Below, piece by piece: positions 26,498-35,785 of a stretch of DNA of 64,000 bases. Both the position numbers and the translations under genes were made by a program. The stretch's first letter is position 1, and each line of letters begins with the position of its first letter. Under the pieces are notes generated by a model. It made no database searches and was not told where the DNA came from. It saw nothing but the letters and a program-made list of their open reading frames with translations. This stretch comes from an uncultured Nitrosomonas sp. (GTDB taxonomy: Bacteria > Pseudomonadota > Gammaproteobacteria > Burkholderiales > Nitrosomonadaceae): NCBI GenBank assembly GCA_949281375.1, contig CASDLT010000010.1, forward strand, positions 55,182-119,181, read 5' to 3'.

Positions 26498-28558
26498 CTA
26501 ATACCGATAATCCAATCGAAAACGCACTGTGCGGCCAGGTTGAATCAGCACGTTCTGCCAGTTCGTATCAGCAGCAGGATGATGATAGTGCTCATTGAAT
26601 AAATTATAAAAACTCAACGATGCCTCCAATCCTTTGATCCATCGGACATCGGTGACCATATTCAAATTGGAAAGCACATAACTATCGGCATAGCTACCAT
26701 CCAGGGTTTTTCGCCTGCCGTAATACTGCAACTCAAACCCTGCCCGCAAACCTGAAATCAACGGTATCGGAATTGAGAAATTCAACTTACCCAGATAATA
26801 GGGCGCATTCAGAAGCTGAGAATTTCTCTGCTCGATATTCTGTACGCCGAAACTGCTTCGGAATCGCGCGCCCCAATCCCAGGTTTTGTCGAGAGACAAT
26901 TCCCCTCCCCTGGCGCGCACTTTGCCGGAATCCTGTTGATATTGTGAGAAACCGCTGATGGGATCTGTACCTAATGTGATCAGGTTGTACATATCCCAGG
27001 CGTACATCGTGGCGCGAAGATTGAGTGTCGGATAAGGCAGGTAATCCGCCACAAGTTCAGCAGTATCGACGGCTTCACTATGCAATCCTGGATTGGCGAC
27101 TTGCGAAATGCCGTCACCATAATCTCGTTCGTACGAATTCGGTGAGCGATGCGCTCGACCATATAAGGCCTTGAGGGTGGTCTTGGGAGTGGCCTGCCAA
27201 ATCAGCGCTCCGCGCGGACTCAAACGATTACCGATCCATTGGTTGTAGTCGTAACGCAAACCGGCGGTGGCGGACAGTGTATCTGTGATGCTCCATTCAT
27301 CTTGTACGTAAAAACCCAATCGCATCACGGAGCTTTTAACACGGATATTTTCATCTGGATTATCGAAGTTATGGAAGGCTTGCGTGATGCTGGTATTGTT
27401 CTGGTATTCAAATCCCGCCATGATTTTATGTTCGGCAAACGCAGTGGATAGCAGGCGCAACTCCACACCATGCCAATCGCTCGGGCCGGTACTCAAGGTT
27501 TTTTCGCCACTGTAAAATCCAGGTTGCTCAAAACTGTATCGGCCGAGAAATGCGCGGCCCAGCACATTAAGCGTGTCATTGAGAAAATTATCGTTATACT
27601 GAATTTGCGTGTTGAGGCGGCGGTCGATGACTGAAGCACCTTTGGTTAGCGGATCGGTGAAAAACATACCGATCGGATCCCCCTTGTGGCGGTTTCCGTA
27701 TATAAAATCGAACGAGAACGGACCATTAGAGACACGTGCGAACATTTGCTTGACATCTTCACCATCCAGGCGATGCGCGATCCCGGAAATACCTGAATCG
27801 CCGAATTCAAAGAAACGATTCGCGCCGCGCGATTGCAAAGCGGAGAGAGAGATGAGTGCATCCGTACCATTATCGAATTGTTTACCCAAAGTGATGCGCT
27901 CTTGTGGCATGGTTTCTACGGTTTGGTACGAGGCTGACAACTCGGCACCCTTAATATCGCTGCCTTTGCGAGTAACGATATTGACGACACCGAGCATCGC
28001 ATTCTGGCCGTATACGGCACTGCCTGGGCCGGGAATGAATTCGATGCGCTCAATTAGGTCGATATCCAGCGGAAAATCACGTCCTGTCGGCCCTTGGTCG
28101 TAAGTGGCGTCATTGATGCGGTTACCGTTGATGGTGATCAGCACGCGCGTGTTGAAATCCCCCGGCAATCCAAAACCCCGTGTGCCCAGGTACTCGTATT
28201 GATAGTCATAGGTGGGATGAATACCCGGCAGACTCGCTAACGCTTCGTTCAGCGTTCGCCAGCCGTAAGTTCTGATGTCTTTTCGAGTAATGATGCTGAC
28301 TGCCGCCGCGACCTGTTGCTGCTTTTGTTCGTATTTGGATGCCCCGACGATACTGATCTTCATCAGCTCTTCCAGACTCAATTGCTCCAGGTTGGCCGAG
28401 GCAAACGCTGGCAATAGATAGGCACTCAGTGCGCCGGCGAAAATTATCTGGATGGCCAGACGAATCTGGATAGAACTTAATAATATCTGTAATGTCGGCA
28501 CGATCAGCACGTTTGAATGGTAAATTGCTTGATTTAACCATATCAAGTTGCTGGTCAA
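26498..28558 (-). CDS. TonB-dependent outer membrane receptor
   Basis: Up to 686 residues. No in-frame ATG occurs before the signal peptide; candidate starts are TTG 28558, GTG 28510 or GTG 28501. The signal helix is IIFAGALSAYLLPAFASA. Plug domain: ITRKDIRTYGWRTLNEALASLPG to VNIVTRKG (about 95-205). The 22-strand barrel ends in VRFRLDYRY with a terminal aromatic. It heads a run with the YfiR-like gene (12 bases away), the hybrid kinase and the HDOD-GGDEF protein. A transport ligand cannot be read; no Fur box was seen upstream. Confidence 0.88.
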   Translation of the reverse strand: MTSNLIWLNQAIYHSNVLIVPTLQILLSSIQIRLAIQIIFAGALSAYLLPAFASANLEQLSLEELMKISIVGASKYEQKQQQVAAAVSIITRKDIRTYGWRTLNEALASLPGIHPTYDYQYEYLGTRGFGLPGDFNTRVLITINGNRINDATYDQGPTGRDFPLDIDLIERIEFIPGPGSAVYGQNAMLGVVNIVTRKGSDIKGAELSASYQTVETMPQERITLGKQFDNGTDALISLSALQSRGANRFFEFGDSGISGIAHRLDGEDVKQMFARVSNGPFSFDFIYGNRHKGDPIGMFFTDPLTKGASVIDRRLNTQIQYNDNFLNDTLNVLGRAFLGRYSFEQPGFYSGEKTLSTGPSDWHGVELRLLSTAFAEHKIMAGFEYQNNTSITQAFHNFDNPDENIRVKSSVMRLGFYVQDEWSITDTLSATAGLRYDYNQWIGNRLSPRGALIWQATPKTTLKALYGRAHRSPNSYERDYGDGISQVANPGLHSEAVDTAELVADYLPYPTLNLRATMYAWDMYNLITLGTDPISGFSQYQQDSGKVRARGGELSLDKTWDWGARFRSSFGVQNIEQRNSQLLNAPYYLGKLNFSIPIPLISGLRAGFELQYYGRRKTLDGSYADSYVLSNLNMVTDVRWIKGLEASLSFYNLFNEHYHHPAADTNWQNVLIQPGRTVRFRLDYRY

Positions 28559-28718
28559 ACAAATGAGAAATCAGGTATTTCGCAGCTTTATATCAAAAAT
28601 GAACGCAGTGATGAAAAAGGGCTTGCCGGATTGACGCGTCAATTGCAATAAGGTTGTTGTTGAAATTCCACTATGTTTTCACAAACGCTGCCACGACCGC
28701 CCAAGTCGTCATGAAAGT

Positions 28719-30575
28719 TCAGGATCGCTGGTTTTCAAGCAACCCCAGGAATCCTCCCGATTGATGATTCCATAATTGCGCATAAAGCTGATTATTGGCA
28801 ATGAGCTTGACGTGACTGCCCTGTTCCACGATCTGACCTTTGTCGAATACGATCAGACGATCCATCGCTGCGATGGTCGACAGGCGATGAGCGATAGCAA
28901 TCACCGTCTTGCCTTCCATCAATTGGTACAGACTTTGCTGAATACCCGCCTCGACTTCTGAATCGAGTGCTGAGGTCGCTTCATCCAGTACCAGGATGGG
29001 CGCATTCTTCAATAACACCCGTGCAATCGCAATGCGCTGGCGTTGCCCACCTGACAATGTCACGCCGCGTTCACCCACATGGGCGTCATAACCCGTCCGT
29101 CCCTTATTATCCTTGAGCTTGAGAATAAACTCATGCGCATGGGCCCGTTTGGCAGCGGCAATCATTTGGTCATCCGTGGCGGTCGGTCGGCCGAATAAAA
29201 TATTGTCGCGAACGGATCGATGCAACAGAGAAGTATCCTGTGTGACCATCGCAATATGAGCGCGCAGACTGTCTTGAGTGACAGTGCTGATATCCTGACC
29301 ATCAATTGAGATAGTACCGTGCTGTACGTCGTAGAATCGCAACAGCAAATTCACGAAGGTCGATTTGCCCGAACCCGACCGACCCACAATGCCGACCTTC
29401 TCCCCTGCGGCAATGTGCAGATTGAGATCATCAAAAATCGGCGAAGAATTCTGCTCGTGAGGATGGTAGGTAAAACCGACATGATTGAAATCAATTTCCC
29501 CGCGCTCGATTCGCAATCCCCTGGCCTCCGCTCGATCAACCACCTGCTGCGGCCTGGATAGCGTATTGATGCCATCCTGAACTGTACCGATATTTTCAAA
29601 CAGCGCATTAACCTCCCACATGACCCAGTGCGACATGCCAGTGATTCGAATGGCAAGACTCATGACTACTGCAATCGAACCGGGCCCGATGTCGCCTTGC
29701 AGCCATAAATAAATGCCCAGTGCGCCCGTGGCGAACACCAACTGCATGTTGATCATCCACACGCTGGCGTTGAGCAAGGTCGACAATCGCATTTGCGGAT
29801 GTACCGTGGCCATGAATTCTTGCATGCCCGCTTTGGCATACGCCGATTCCCGCTGACTCTGGGAAAATAACTTCAAGGTCAGGATATTGGTATAACTATC
29901 GACGATCCGGCCGGTCATCAGCGAGCGCGCATCTGCTTGCACAGTCGAAATACGTTTTAATTTCGGCACGAAATACGATAAAACGCCCAGATATAGCACC
30001 AGCCAAGCCAGTAAAGGCAGGCACAGGCGTGGATCCGCATTGATCACCAATGTCAGTGTCGTTGCCAGATACACTGAGACAAACAGGATCACATCAAGCA
30101 ATTTCATTACTGTTTCGCGCACTGCCAGCGCGGTTTGCATGACTTTTGTGGCGATACGCCCGCTGAATTCATGCTGAAAAAAAGTATAGCTCTGATCGAG
30201 CAGATAGCGGTGCGACAACCAACGAACCCGCATGGGGAAATTACCCATCAGCGTCTGGTGAATGACGGAAGAATGCAACAATACCAGCAGCGGAATCACG
30301 ACCAGAATAAATGCTGACATCAGCAACAACGTCGGCCACTCGGTTTCAAGGAATTGCGCAGTTTTTCTATCCGCCAGCCAATCGACCAACTGCCCCAGCA
30401 CACCGTAGAGCATGGCCTCGCTGATGGCTAGACAGGTAGTCAGTATTGCCAGGATGACAAGGTGTATTTCAATGCCGCGAACATAGTGGCGGCAAAACTG
30501 GAACAATCCCTCCGGCGGTTCACTGGGATGCTCTGGCGGATAGGGATCGATGAGACGTTCGAAAAACCCGAACAT
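28719..30575 (-). CDS. ABC transporter, fused permease/ATPase (MsbA-like exporter)
   Basis: 618 residues: six TM helices about 35-345 (exporter type I), then an ATPase domain with Walker A GRSGSGKST, signature LSGGQRQR, Walker B ILVLDEATSALD and H-loop AHRLST. Homodimeric half-transporter exporting a lipid, peptide or drug. The N-terminal YPPEHPSEPPEGLFQFCRHY is typical of a proteobacterial multidrug/lipid exporter subgroup. It is on the same strand as the receptor operon but 160 bases upstream, probably independent. Confidence 0.9.
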   Translation of the reverse strand: MFGFFERLIDPYPPEHPSEPPEGLFQFCRHYVRGIEIHLVILAILTTCLAISEAMLYGVLGQLVDWLADRKTAQFLETEWPTLLLMSAFILVVIPLLVLLHSSVIHQTLMGNFPMRVRWLSHRYLLDQSYTFFQHEFSGRIATKVMQTALAVRETVMKLLDVILFVSVYLATTLTLVINADPRLCLPLLAWLVLYLGVLSYFVPKLKRISTVQADARSLMTGRIVDSYTNILTLKLFSQSQRESAYAKAGMQEFMATVHPQMRLSTLLNASVWMINMQLVFATGALGIYLWLQGDIGPGSIAVVMSLAIRITGMSHWVMWEVNALFENIGTVQDGINTLSRPQQVVDRAEARGLRIERGEIDFNHVGFTYHPHEQNSSPIFDDLNLHIAAGEKVGIVGRSGSGKSTFVNLLLRFYDVQHGTISIDGQDISTVTQDSLRAHIAMVTQDTSLLHRSVRDNILFGRPTATDDQMIAAAKRAHAHEFILKLKDNKGRTGYDAHVGERGVTLSGGQRQRIAIARVLLKNAPILVLDEATSALDSEVEAGIQQSLYQLMEGKTVIAIAHRLSTIAAMDRLIVFDKGQIVEQGSHVKLIANNQLYAQLWNHQSGGFLGLLENQRS

Positions 30576-30938
30576 AATTAAGCCACCTCTGGCGATTCAG
30601 TATGGAATGGATTGGGGTGTCGTTGTTGGACACCATGCAGATTTCACTGTCAAGGTTCTGAAAAACTGCTGTAATCGGTGGAATTGCGGTTACATAGAAA
30701 CAGTCTTAACATGTTCATTCAAGCGACCTACACTGCATTTCTTTGGTTGAACTCACCTTGTCCGATACCTCAGCTGACCAATTAGAATATTGCTGAGGAA
30801 ACACTGATCAATTCGCTGTACGAGCGAATTGCTTCGTTGCGCGCACTCACTTCCTCGCCTATCAGATTGATAAGTTTCGGTTGCTGCGTTCCGTGCGCTT
30901 TGGGCTTCATCTCATTCGCCGAATTAATCAGCATTTCT
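30576..30938. other. Gene-free region holding a miniature element
   Basis: About 360 bases between the ABC exporter start and the TraB-family gene end. The right part is the second MITE-like copy (30794-30941). The left part has no supported gene. Confidence 0.5.
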
Positions 30939-30941
30939 CTA
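30794..30941. mobile_element. MITE-like miniature element, copy 2 (inverted relative to copy 1, ~144 bp)
   Basis: The reverse complement aligns along its whole length with 17717-17865, sharing for example gcacggaacgcagc and the ends gctgattaatt / aattgatcag. The right terminus is gaattaatcagcatttctcta and the left is aggaaacactgatcaattc, more decayed than copy 1. TA borders the right end (30940-30941); the left equivalent is TG. It touches the TAG stop of the TraB-family gene. Confidence 0.7.
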
Positions 30942-32180
30942 ACTACTACTCAATTGTTCAAAAATGCGAAATCCGGCGACATAGGTGCCGATTGCGGCCC
31001 CCAGTGTTGAAAAGATAAAGATCAGCAAAATTCGGGTCACTTGATTTTCCCACCAGCCTTTCAGCGTCGTCGTATCATTCCTGAGACGGTTAAAGTCGCT
31101 GACTTTGGGTTTCCGCAAATAGGCTTCGACAGCCGCAACCACCATGCCAGCTCCCACTGCGGGATGCAATGTCGTCAACGGAGCAGCCAGAAAAGCGCTC
31201 AAGATCGACAATGGGTGCGCCAGCGCCATCGCGGTACCCAGCGCCGACAGTCCGCCGGTGATCAATATCCAGTCAACAACCATGCTGATGCCAATTTCCG
31301 GACCGCGCATGAAACCGATGACAAAACCTGCCAAGATGAATACCACAATCAACGAAGGAATCAATTTGACCCATTGCGAAGGCGGCGGAATCTCATCCAG
31401 TCGCGCAATACGGTCATCCGGATTCGAAATGCTGTGCGACGTCAGCAATTGCGCCATGCCTTTCAGATGCCCGGCGCCGATCACAACCAGAATATGCTGA
31501 TAGCCATTCTCGGCACACTCCTTGATGAGGCGCGCCGACATGTATTCATCACGTTCACTGATCAACGGCCGGAACAGATCCTTCTCATCTTCGGCAAATT
31601 TGGAAAAGGAACTCTCCAGCACATCACCTTCCTTCAATTTCTCGATTTCCGCTGCGCTGAATTTCTCTTTGCTGATGACGCTTTCGATCAACCCCGCAAA
31701 CACGACGATACGTTTCCACCATGACACGTTCCGATAAATTCGTTTCATGGTCGTCCCTATTTCCCGATCTATCAGCAAAACCGGCAATTTAGCTGCCTGC
31801 GCATCCTTGATGGCAACACGCATTTCCGCGCCCGGTTCAATGCCCAATTGTTCCGCCATGCGTTGCTGAAAAGCACCCAGCGCCAGACTGGCCGCCACCA
31901 TGCTGGCCTGACCTTTCTTGATGACCTGAAACAAATCCATTTTAGCCATTGCATCGGGATTGACGATTACCTTATGCCGGCTCGGGCATAACTCAACCGC
32001 GACAGCGTCATACTGCCCGGTTGCAATCAATTCCTGCACCTTGTCGGCACTGGCTTTTGAAACATGCGCAGTTCCCAGCAACGTCATCGTGCAACCATTC
32101 ACGGTAATCGATTTAATGGGCTCTGCAAGCGTTTTGCTTTGCTTCGGCAAATCCATGTCGGACTGATTTAATTTATTCAT
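30939..32180 (-). CDS. TraB/PrgY family membrane protein
   Basis: About 413 residues from ATG 32180 (MNKLNQSDMD); an upstream TTG frame to 32264 is unlikely. The TraB domain is at the N-terminal two thirds, with the two GxxH-type motifs LLGTAHVSK and VIGAGHLKGM and conserved Glu/Arg seen in TIKI/TraB putative metalloproteases. Four or five TM helices lie at the C-terminus (LIPSLIVVFILAGFVIG onward). Enterococcal TraB/PrgY reduces pheromone; the bacterial chromosomal role is unclear. The TAG stop is formed at a miniature-element junction. Confidence 0.82.
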   Translation of the reverse strand: MNKLNQSDMDLPKQSKTLAEPIKSITVNGCTMTLLGTAHVSKASADKVQELIATGQYDAVAVELCPSRHKVIVNPDAMAKMDLFQVIKKGQASMVAASLALGAFQQRMAEQLGIEPGAEMRVAIKDAQAAKLPVLLIDREIGTTMKRIYRNVSWWKRIVVFAGLIESVISKEKFSAAEIEKLKEGDVLESSFSKFAEDEKDLFRPLISERDEYMSARLIKECAENGYQHILVVIGAGHLKGMAQLLTSHSISNPDDRIARLDEIPPPSQWVKLIPSLIVVFILAGFVIGFMRGPEIGISMVVDWILITGGLSALGTAMALAHPLSILSAFLAAPLTTLHPAVGAGMVVAAVEAYLRKPKVSDFNRLRNDTTTLKGWWENQVTRILLIFIFSTLGAAIGTYVAGFRIFEQLSSS

Positions 32181-32598
32181 TGGTATCGAAATTATAAGAA
32201 ATAAGGGCAATTCGGAACGGGCGACTTTTTTCGGCAGCGCAAAGATTATCACGCCCGTGGTCAAAACAAAATTCGATTTCCTGCCGGTACCTGCAATACG
32301 GATATTTTTCTCATGTGCTTAATCTCGTAAATTCTTTGCTGCATAGCCCCCTCAAGTAGATCCTTTCGTCGCACGGGACATTTGTACTATTCGGGAATGG
32401 ATGAATGCACTGGCAAAAAAGGCACACCTTCTCATGGAATCATCCATGTACGCCTCGTACAATGCGTATCCACCCAATGAAGGACATCAACTTGATTCGT
32501 TGTCGATGTCCTTTCTTCATTCATCGTATATCGGCTTATGTTGGACATATTGCAATGGCAAAGAATATTAAACTGAATGCATTCACCATTTCACTCTA
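32181..32598. other. Gene-free region with an orphan hairpin
   Basis: No intact gene. It includes an imperfect stem-loop GGACATC / GATGTCC (32482-32511) within a longer AATGAA...TTCATT repeat and a T-rich flank, resembling a terminator without a gene before it. A short frame beginning ATG at 32555 (MAKNIKLNAF) looks like the start of the PEP-CTERM gene that follows. Confidence 0.45.
32476..32521 (+). terminator. Terminator-like hairpin
   Basis: AATGAA-GGACATC at 32476-32488 pairs with GATGTCC-(TTTC)-TTCATT at 32505-32521. No gene ends just before it on the plus strand, so it may be a remnant or serve as a regulatory stem. Confidence 0.4.
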
Positions 32599-33114
32599 AT
32601 GAAAAATCGTCCTGCTCTTGCCAGTAATATTGCGAATTACGATGATGATAATTTAAAAGAAGGTATCTATGACATGGGCGTTATCGGCACCACGCCCAGC
32701 ATTCTGACCGTAACATTGGCGGAGGATGCGAATAGCCGCTTCAGAAACTTCGTCAACTTCACTATTCCGGTATTTCCCAATAGAACTGGCATTGCCAATA
32801 GCTATTCTTTGAATTTCTTGGGCATTCATGCAGAAGCTATTACTGGCTTCAATGTTGACATATTCAAAGGTGTTTATTCAGAAAACCGGCGGCATGCCAC
32901 TTTGCCGGGTTGCACTGTCACTCGTTTCTTGGGTCATCTGCCAGCAGGGGCTTATTATCTCGACATCTGCGGTCAGCGGGACAACACATCACAGGGTGGA
33001 CGATATTCGGTCGCGCTGCAAGCGCTGCCTGTTCCTGAACCAACTGCCTATGCATTGTTTCTGGTCAGCCTGGGGTGGGCAAAGCGGTTAGCCCGACGCC
33101 GAAAATTTGTATAA
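32599..33114 (+). CDS. PEP-CTERM sorted protein with disrupted signal peptide
   Basis: 171 residues ending in a full PEP-CTERM tripartite signal: VPEP, hydrophobic TAYALFLVSLGWA, then Arg-rich RLARRRK. Such proteins are processed by exosortase (EpsH) and usually carry an N-terminal Sec signal. Here the frame starts MKNRPALASN with no hydrophobic core. An overlapping frame just upstream (ATG 32555, MAKNIKLNAFTISL, stop TAA sharing the A of the next ATG) reads like the missing n-region. A small deletion or frameshift in the signal peptide is likely. The fold is not recognised; it may be a pre-peptidase-C-like beta domain. Confidence 0.65.
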   Translation: MKNRPALASNIANYDDDNLKEGIYDMGVIGTTPSILTVTLAEDANSRFRNFVNFTIPVFPNRTGIANSYSLNFLGIHAEAITGFNVDIFKGVYSENRRHATLPGCTVTRFLGHLPAGAYYLDICGQRDNTSQGGRYSVALQALPVPEPTAYALFLVSLGWAKRLARRRKFV

Positions 33115-33503
33115 CATGGCCGTTTTGTCCATGCACTAGCCTACTTCAATGCGATGAAGCCTTGAAATGCTACGCTGTTTACTTACGCAAGGTTGAAATG
33201 AGTCCCGCAACTGCAAGTTCTGCATGCCCTGCGCAGGCTTTTCACTTACTTAACTATACCTGATCGCGCCATTTCCCTTTTCAAGGCTTCGCTGTAGCAA
33301 CGGTTGCCAAATTCCAAAACCATACCTCATGGTTTTTTATCCCCATGGAAATTCTTCAGCGCAGCTTTTTAATAAACACGTGACAATATTGCACTGCATA
33401 CTACGAAGCTGAACTCTTGAATAACAGTGTACAATTCGATCAGTCGATGAATGGCAATAGTACAGACATCTTAGTGGACGAGAAACTCAAAGGAATGAGC
33501 GTC
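33115..33503. other. Gene-free region
   Basis: No supported gene. A terminator-like hairpin at 33316-33338 is listed separately. The last part should hold the promoter of the lipoprotein gene. Confidence 0.4.
33316..33338 (+). terminator. Rho-independent terminator
   Basis: AAAACCAT (33316-33323), loop ACCTC, ATGGTTTTTT (33329-33338). It lies 200 bases after the PEP-CTERM gene and is the first good terminator on that strand. Confidence 0.55.
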
Positions 33504-33950
33504 ATGAAAAAATTTATCTCTCTAGTATTTTTGATTTCTGCAACGACCTTGACCTTACCAGGGTGCGCCACTTCATCAGGGAACCCTCATGCCCCTTATG
33601 TGTTGCCGTCCCAGTTCCAAACTTATACTTGCGATGAATTACTGGCCGAAATCGATCGAATCCAAAACCGTGTCATTCAGTTAACCGGTAAATCCAGCGA
33701 CAATAATCCGACTAAAGATAAATGGACGCTGGGAACCGATTTGTCACTTTCCTGGGCTGCATTGTTCGCCCTGAGCGACACCAAAGAACAGGAAGCGGAA
33801 TATGTTCAGCTAAAGAGCGAATATGACGCGCTGCAACACTGGGCAGTAACCAAAAAATGTCCAGGAGCGATCCCAGCTGATCAGCCTCCTGAGTTTGATC
33901 CCAATCTGGTTGAAGAGTCCCGTTCCGAGACGACTCGCAACCGATACTAA
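33504..33950 (+). CDS. Small lipoprotein of unknown function
   Basis: 148 residues from ATG 33504, with AAAGGA nine bases upstream (longer in-frame starts to 33417 have no site). Lipoprotein signal MKKFISLVFLISATTLTL with lipobox LPGC (Cys about residue 20). The mature part has TYTCDELLAEIDRIQNRVIQLTG and a second Cys near KKCPGAI, a pattern seen in several small proteobacterial lipoproteins with a helical hairpin and one disulfide. Function not known. It is convergent with the hyp operon. Confidence 0.72.
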   Translation: MKKFISLVFLISATTLTLPGCATSSGNPHAPYVLPSQFQTYTCDELLAEIDRIQNRVIQLTGKSSDNNPTKDKWTLGTDLSLSWAALFALSDTKEQEAEYVQLKSEYDALQHWAVTKKCPGAIPADQPPEFDPNLVEESRSETTRNRY

Positions 33951-34034
33951 ACAACTCCCAAAGAAAGTATACCGCCGTCGAGGCCAGGTATGCAGCATCA
34001 CAGTCAACCCAGTGTGCTCCATGGTTTTATATGG

Positions 34035-35768
34035 CTATGACGAGTTATCATCGCGGAGAGCTTGCGCTTTCAAACGGCGATGACGCGCAAGATAGCGCGG
34101 CGTCCAGCCTTGCGGAATTTTGTACACGAAATTGTAGCGAGCCACATGATAGCTGGGATCGAAACCGTAGAAGTTGAGTTTCATCTTTTCAAGTTCCTCA
34201 TCACGATAACTTTGTAACGATTTCTGGTGCTCATGCCGTTGTCGCCGAGCTTGTTTTCGTTCGATAAATTTTTGGAAATCCGGGGACTGTGCCAATGTTT
34301 CCGCAATGTGAACAATTTTGTTCTTAAAATTCACCAGATCCCCGCCAAAACAATCATCGATCAATTTCATCTGGCGCGCTTCCCTGGCACCAATGGGCAA
34401 TCGGCTGTGCATGCAAGAATCGACCTGATATTGCCCAACGCGGCGCGGCAATAAATAAGTCCAATATTCTGATCCATATAAATTGCCCATGTTTTTATAA
34501 TGCGGACTCAAAATGACCGATTCACGCGCGTAGATATAATCTGCAGCCAGCGACAGAAAAACGCCACCTGCGCCGGCATTGCCTTGCAGGGCAGCGATTG
34601 TGATACGGCCGGTAGTAGTAATGATGGCTCGCACCAAATCATTCATCGCATTGATATTACGCCAGGACTCATCTGCCGGGCTGAGGGCGGCTTCAATGTG
34701 ATTCAAGTGAATGCCATTCGACCAGAACTCACGCCCACCCATCAATACAATCACACGAGCATCGCTGTTCACCGCCTGCAAGTAGGTATGTAACAAACGC
34801 TCACACTGCGCTGTGTCCATCGCGCCATTATAAAACTCGAAATGCAGGTAAACGACGTCATTTCTTTGCTCAAACCAGATATCCTGACCGATCATACCCG
34901 CCGGAGTAGAACCGTTCTTCTCCTCCATCTCCGGAATGACCTTCAAATGATTCTCAAGAGCGAGGGTTGCGGCCAGCTTGGCGGTGACCTCCGCCCCTTT
35001 TTTATACTTCACATGGCCTATCCAGATGGCGCCATCGACAGTAGCCCGGCAAATGGCATGATTGCGCTTAGCAATAATGTCTCCTGGCTCGCCGCTGAGA
35101 TTTTGTTCGTTGCAGGCATCAAATAAATAACAGGGTTGATCAAAGAGCGTATCCAATACCCCCGGAAAACCGTCAGCTGCATAAATTTTCCTCAATACAC
35201 TTTCGGTACTGTCAAGCTGCCAGTTGATAGCACGGTCGATTTGCCGCATGGGTCTATGCCAGCGACCATGAACATCTGAGCGCGAATAATCTAGCGGCAT
35301 GGGATGGAAATTTCCCGACTGAAAGCGCGCCACAGCCGACAAAATGGCACGGGATGCAGCGTCAACAACTTCATGGCGATATAAGCTGCTTTTACTGGCG
35401 AACCGCATAGCAAATACTTCCGCAGCCCAGATATCGCCGGCATCCATTTCAGCATTGGCTTGCAGTACCGTGACCCCCCATTCCGGCAGATCATGCAAGA
35501 TCGCCCAATCGAGTGCTGAAGGTCCGCGATCACCGACAATCCCGGGATGAACGACGAAGCAGGTATGATTGCGCCAGATCGATTCTGGTATGGCGCGCTT
35601 CAGAAAGGGAGCAATAATCAAATCCGGATGATATAAATCCACTGCTTCGCAAGTAATGGCTTCATTGATATCCAATTCAACCGAAATCTCATGACCGCAC
35701 CGCGTCAGTTCCACAAACAAACGCTGTGCCAGGCAATTTAAGCTATGAGTGAGAAATAGGATTTTCAA
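34035..35768 (-). CDS. hypX: Hydrogenase maturation protein HypX (CO-ligand synthesis)
   Basis: About 577 residues from TTG 35768, where the family's usual start (KILFLTHSLNCLAQRL) begins; a TTG at 35822 gives a longer form overlapping hypE. The N-terminal formyltransferase-like domain holds HPGIVGDRGPSALDWAI; the C-terminal enoyl-CoA hydratase-like domain holds GGREFWSNGIHLN and GNAGAGGVFLSLAADYI. HypX/HoxX makes the CO ligand of the [NiFe] centre from formyl-tetrahydrofolate under aerobic conditions. It is the last gene of hypC-D-E-X. Confidence 0.92.
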   Translation of the reverse strand: MKILFLTHSLNCLAQRLFVELTRCGHEISVELDINEAITCEAVDLYHPDLIIAPFLKRAIPESIWRNHTCFVVHPGIVGDRGPSALDWAILHDLPEWGVTVLQANAEMDAGDIWAAEVFAMRFASKSSLYRHEVVDAASRAILSAVARFQSGNFHPMPLDYSRSDVHGRWHRPMRQIDRAINWQLDSTESVLRKIYAADGFPGVLDTLFDQPCYLFDACNEQNLSGEPGDIIAKRNHAICRATVDGAIWIGHVKYKKGAEVTAKLAATLALENHLKVIPEMEEKNGSTPAGMIGQDIWFEQRNDVVYLHFEFYNGAMDTAQCERLLHTYLQAVNSDARVIVLMGGREFWSNGIHLNHIEAALSPADESWRNINAMNDLVRAIITTTGRITIAALQGNAGAGGVFLSLAADYIYARESVILSPHYKNMGNLYGSEYWTYLLPRRVGQYQVDSCMHSRLPIGAREARQMKLIDDCFGGDLVNFKNKIVHIAETLAQSPDFQKFIERKQARRQRHEHQKSLQSYRDEELEKMKLNFYGFDPSYHVARYNFVYKIPQGWTPRYLARHRRLKAQALRDDNSS

Positions 35769-35785
35769 TTGGGGATCTGGCAGAT

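Noticed and set aside
32405..32599. 64-codon plus-strand frame before the PEP-CTERM gene, as an independent gene
   Set aside because: Only its last 14 codons look meaningful (signal-peptide start); the earlier part runs through a hairpin and has no ribosome site.
34227..35126. Several long plus-strand frames inside hypX
   Set aside because: They lie antisense to a confidently recognised gene with full domains.
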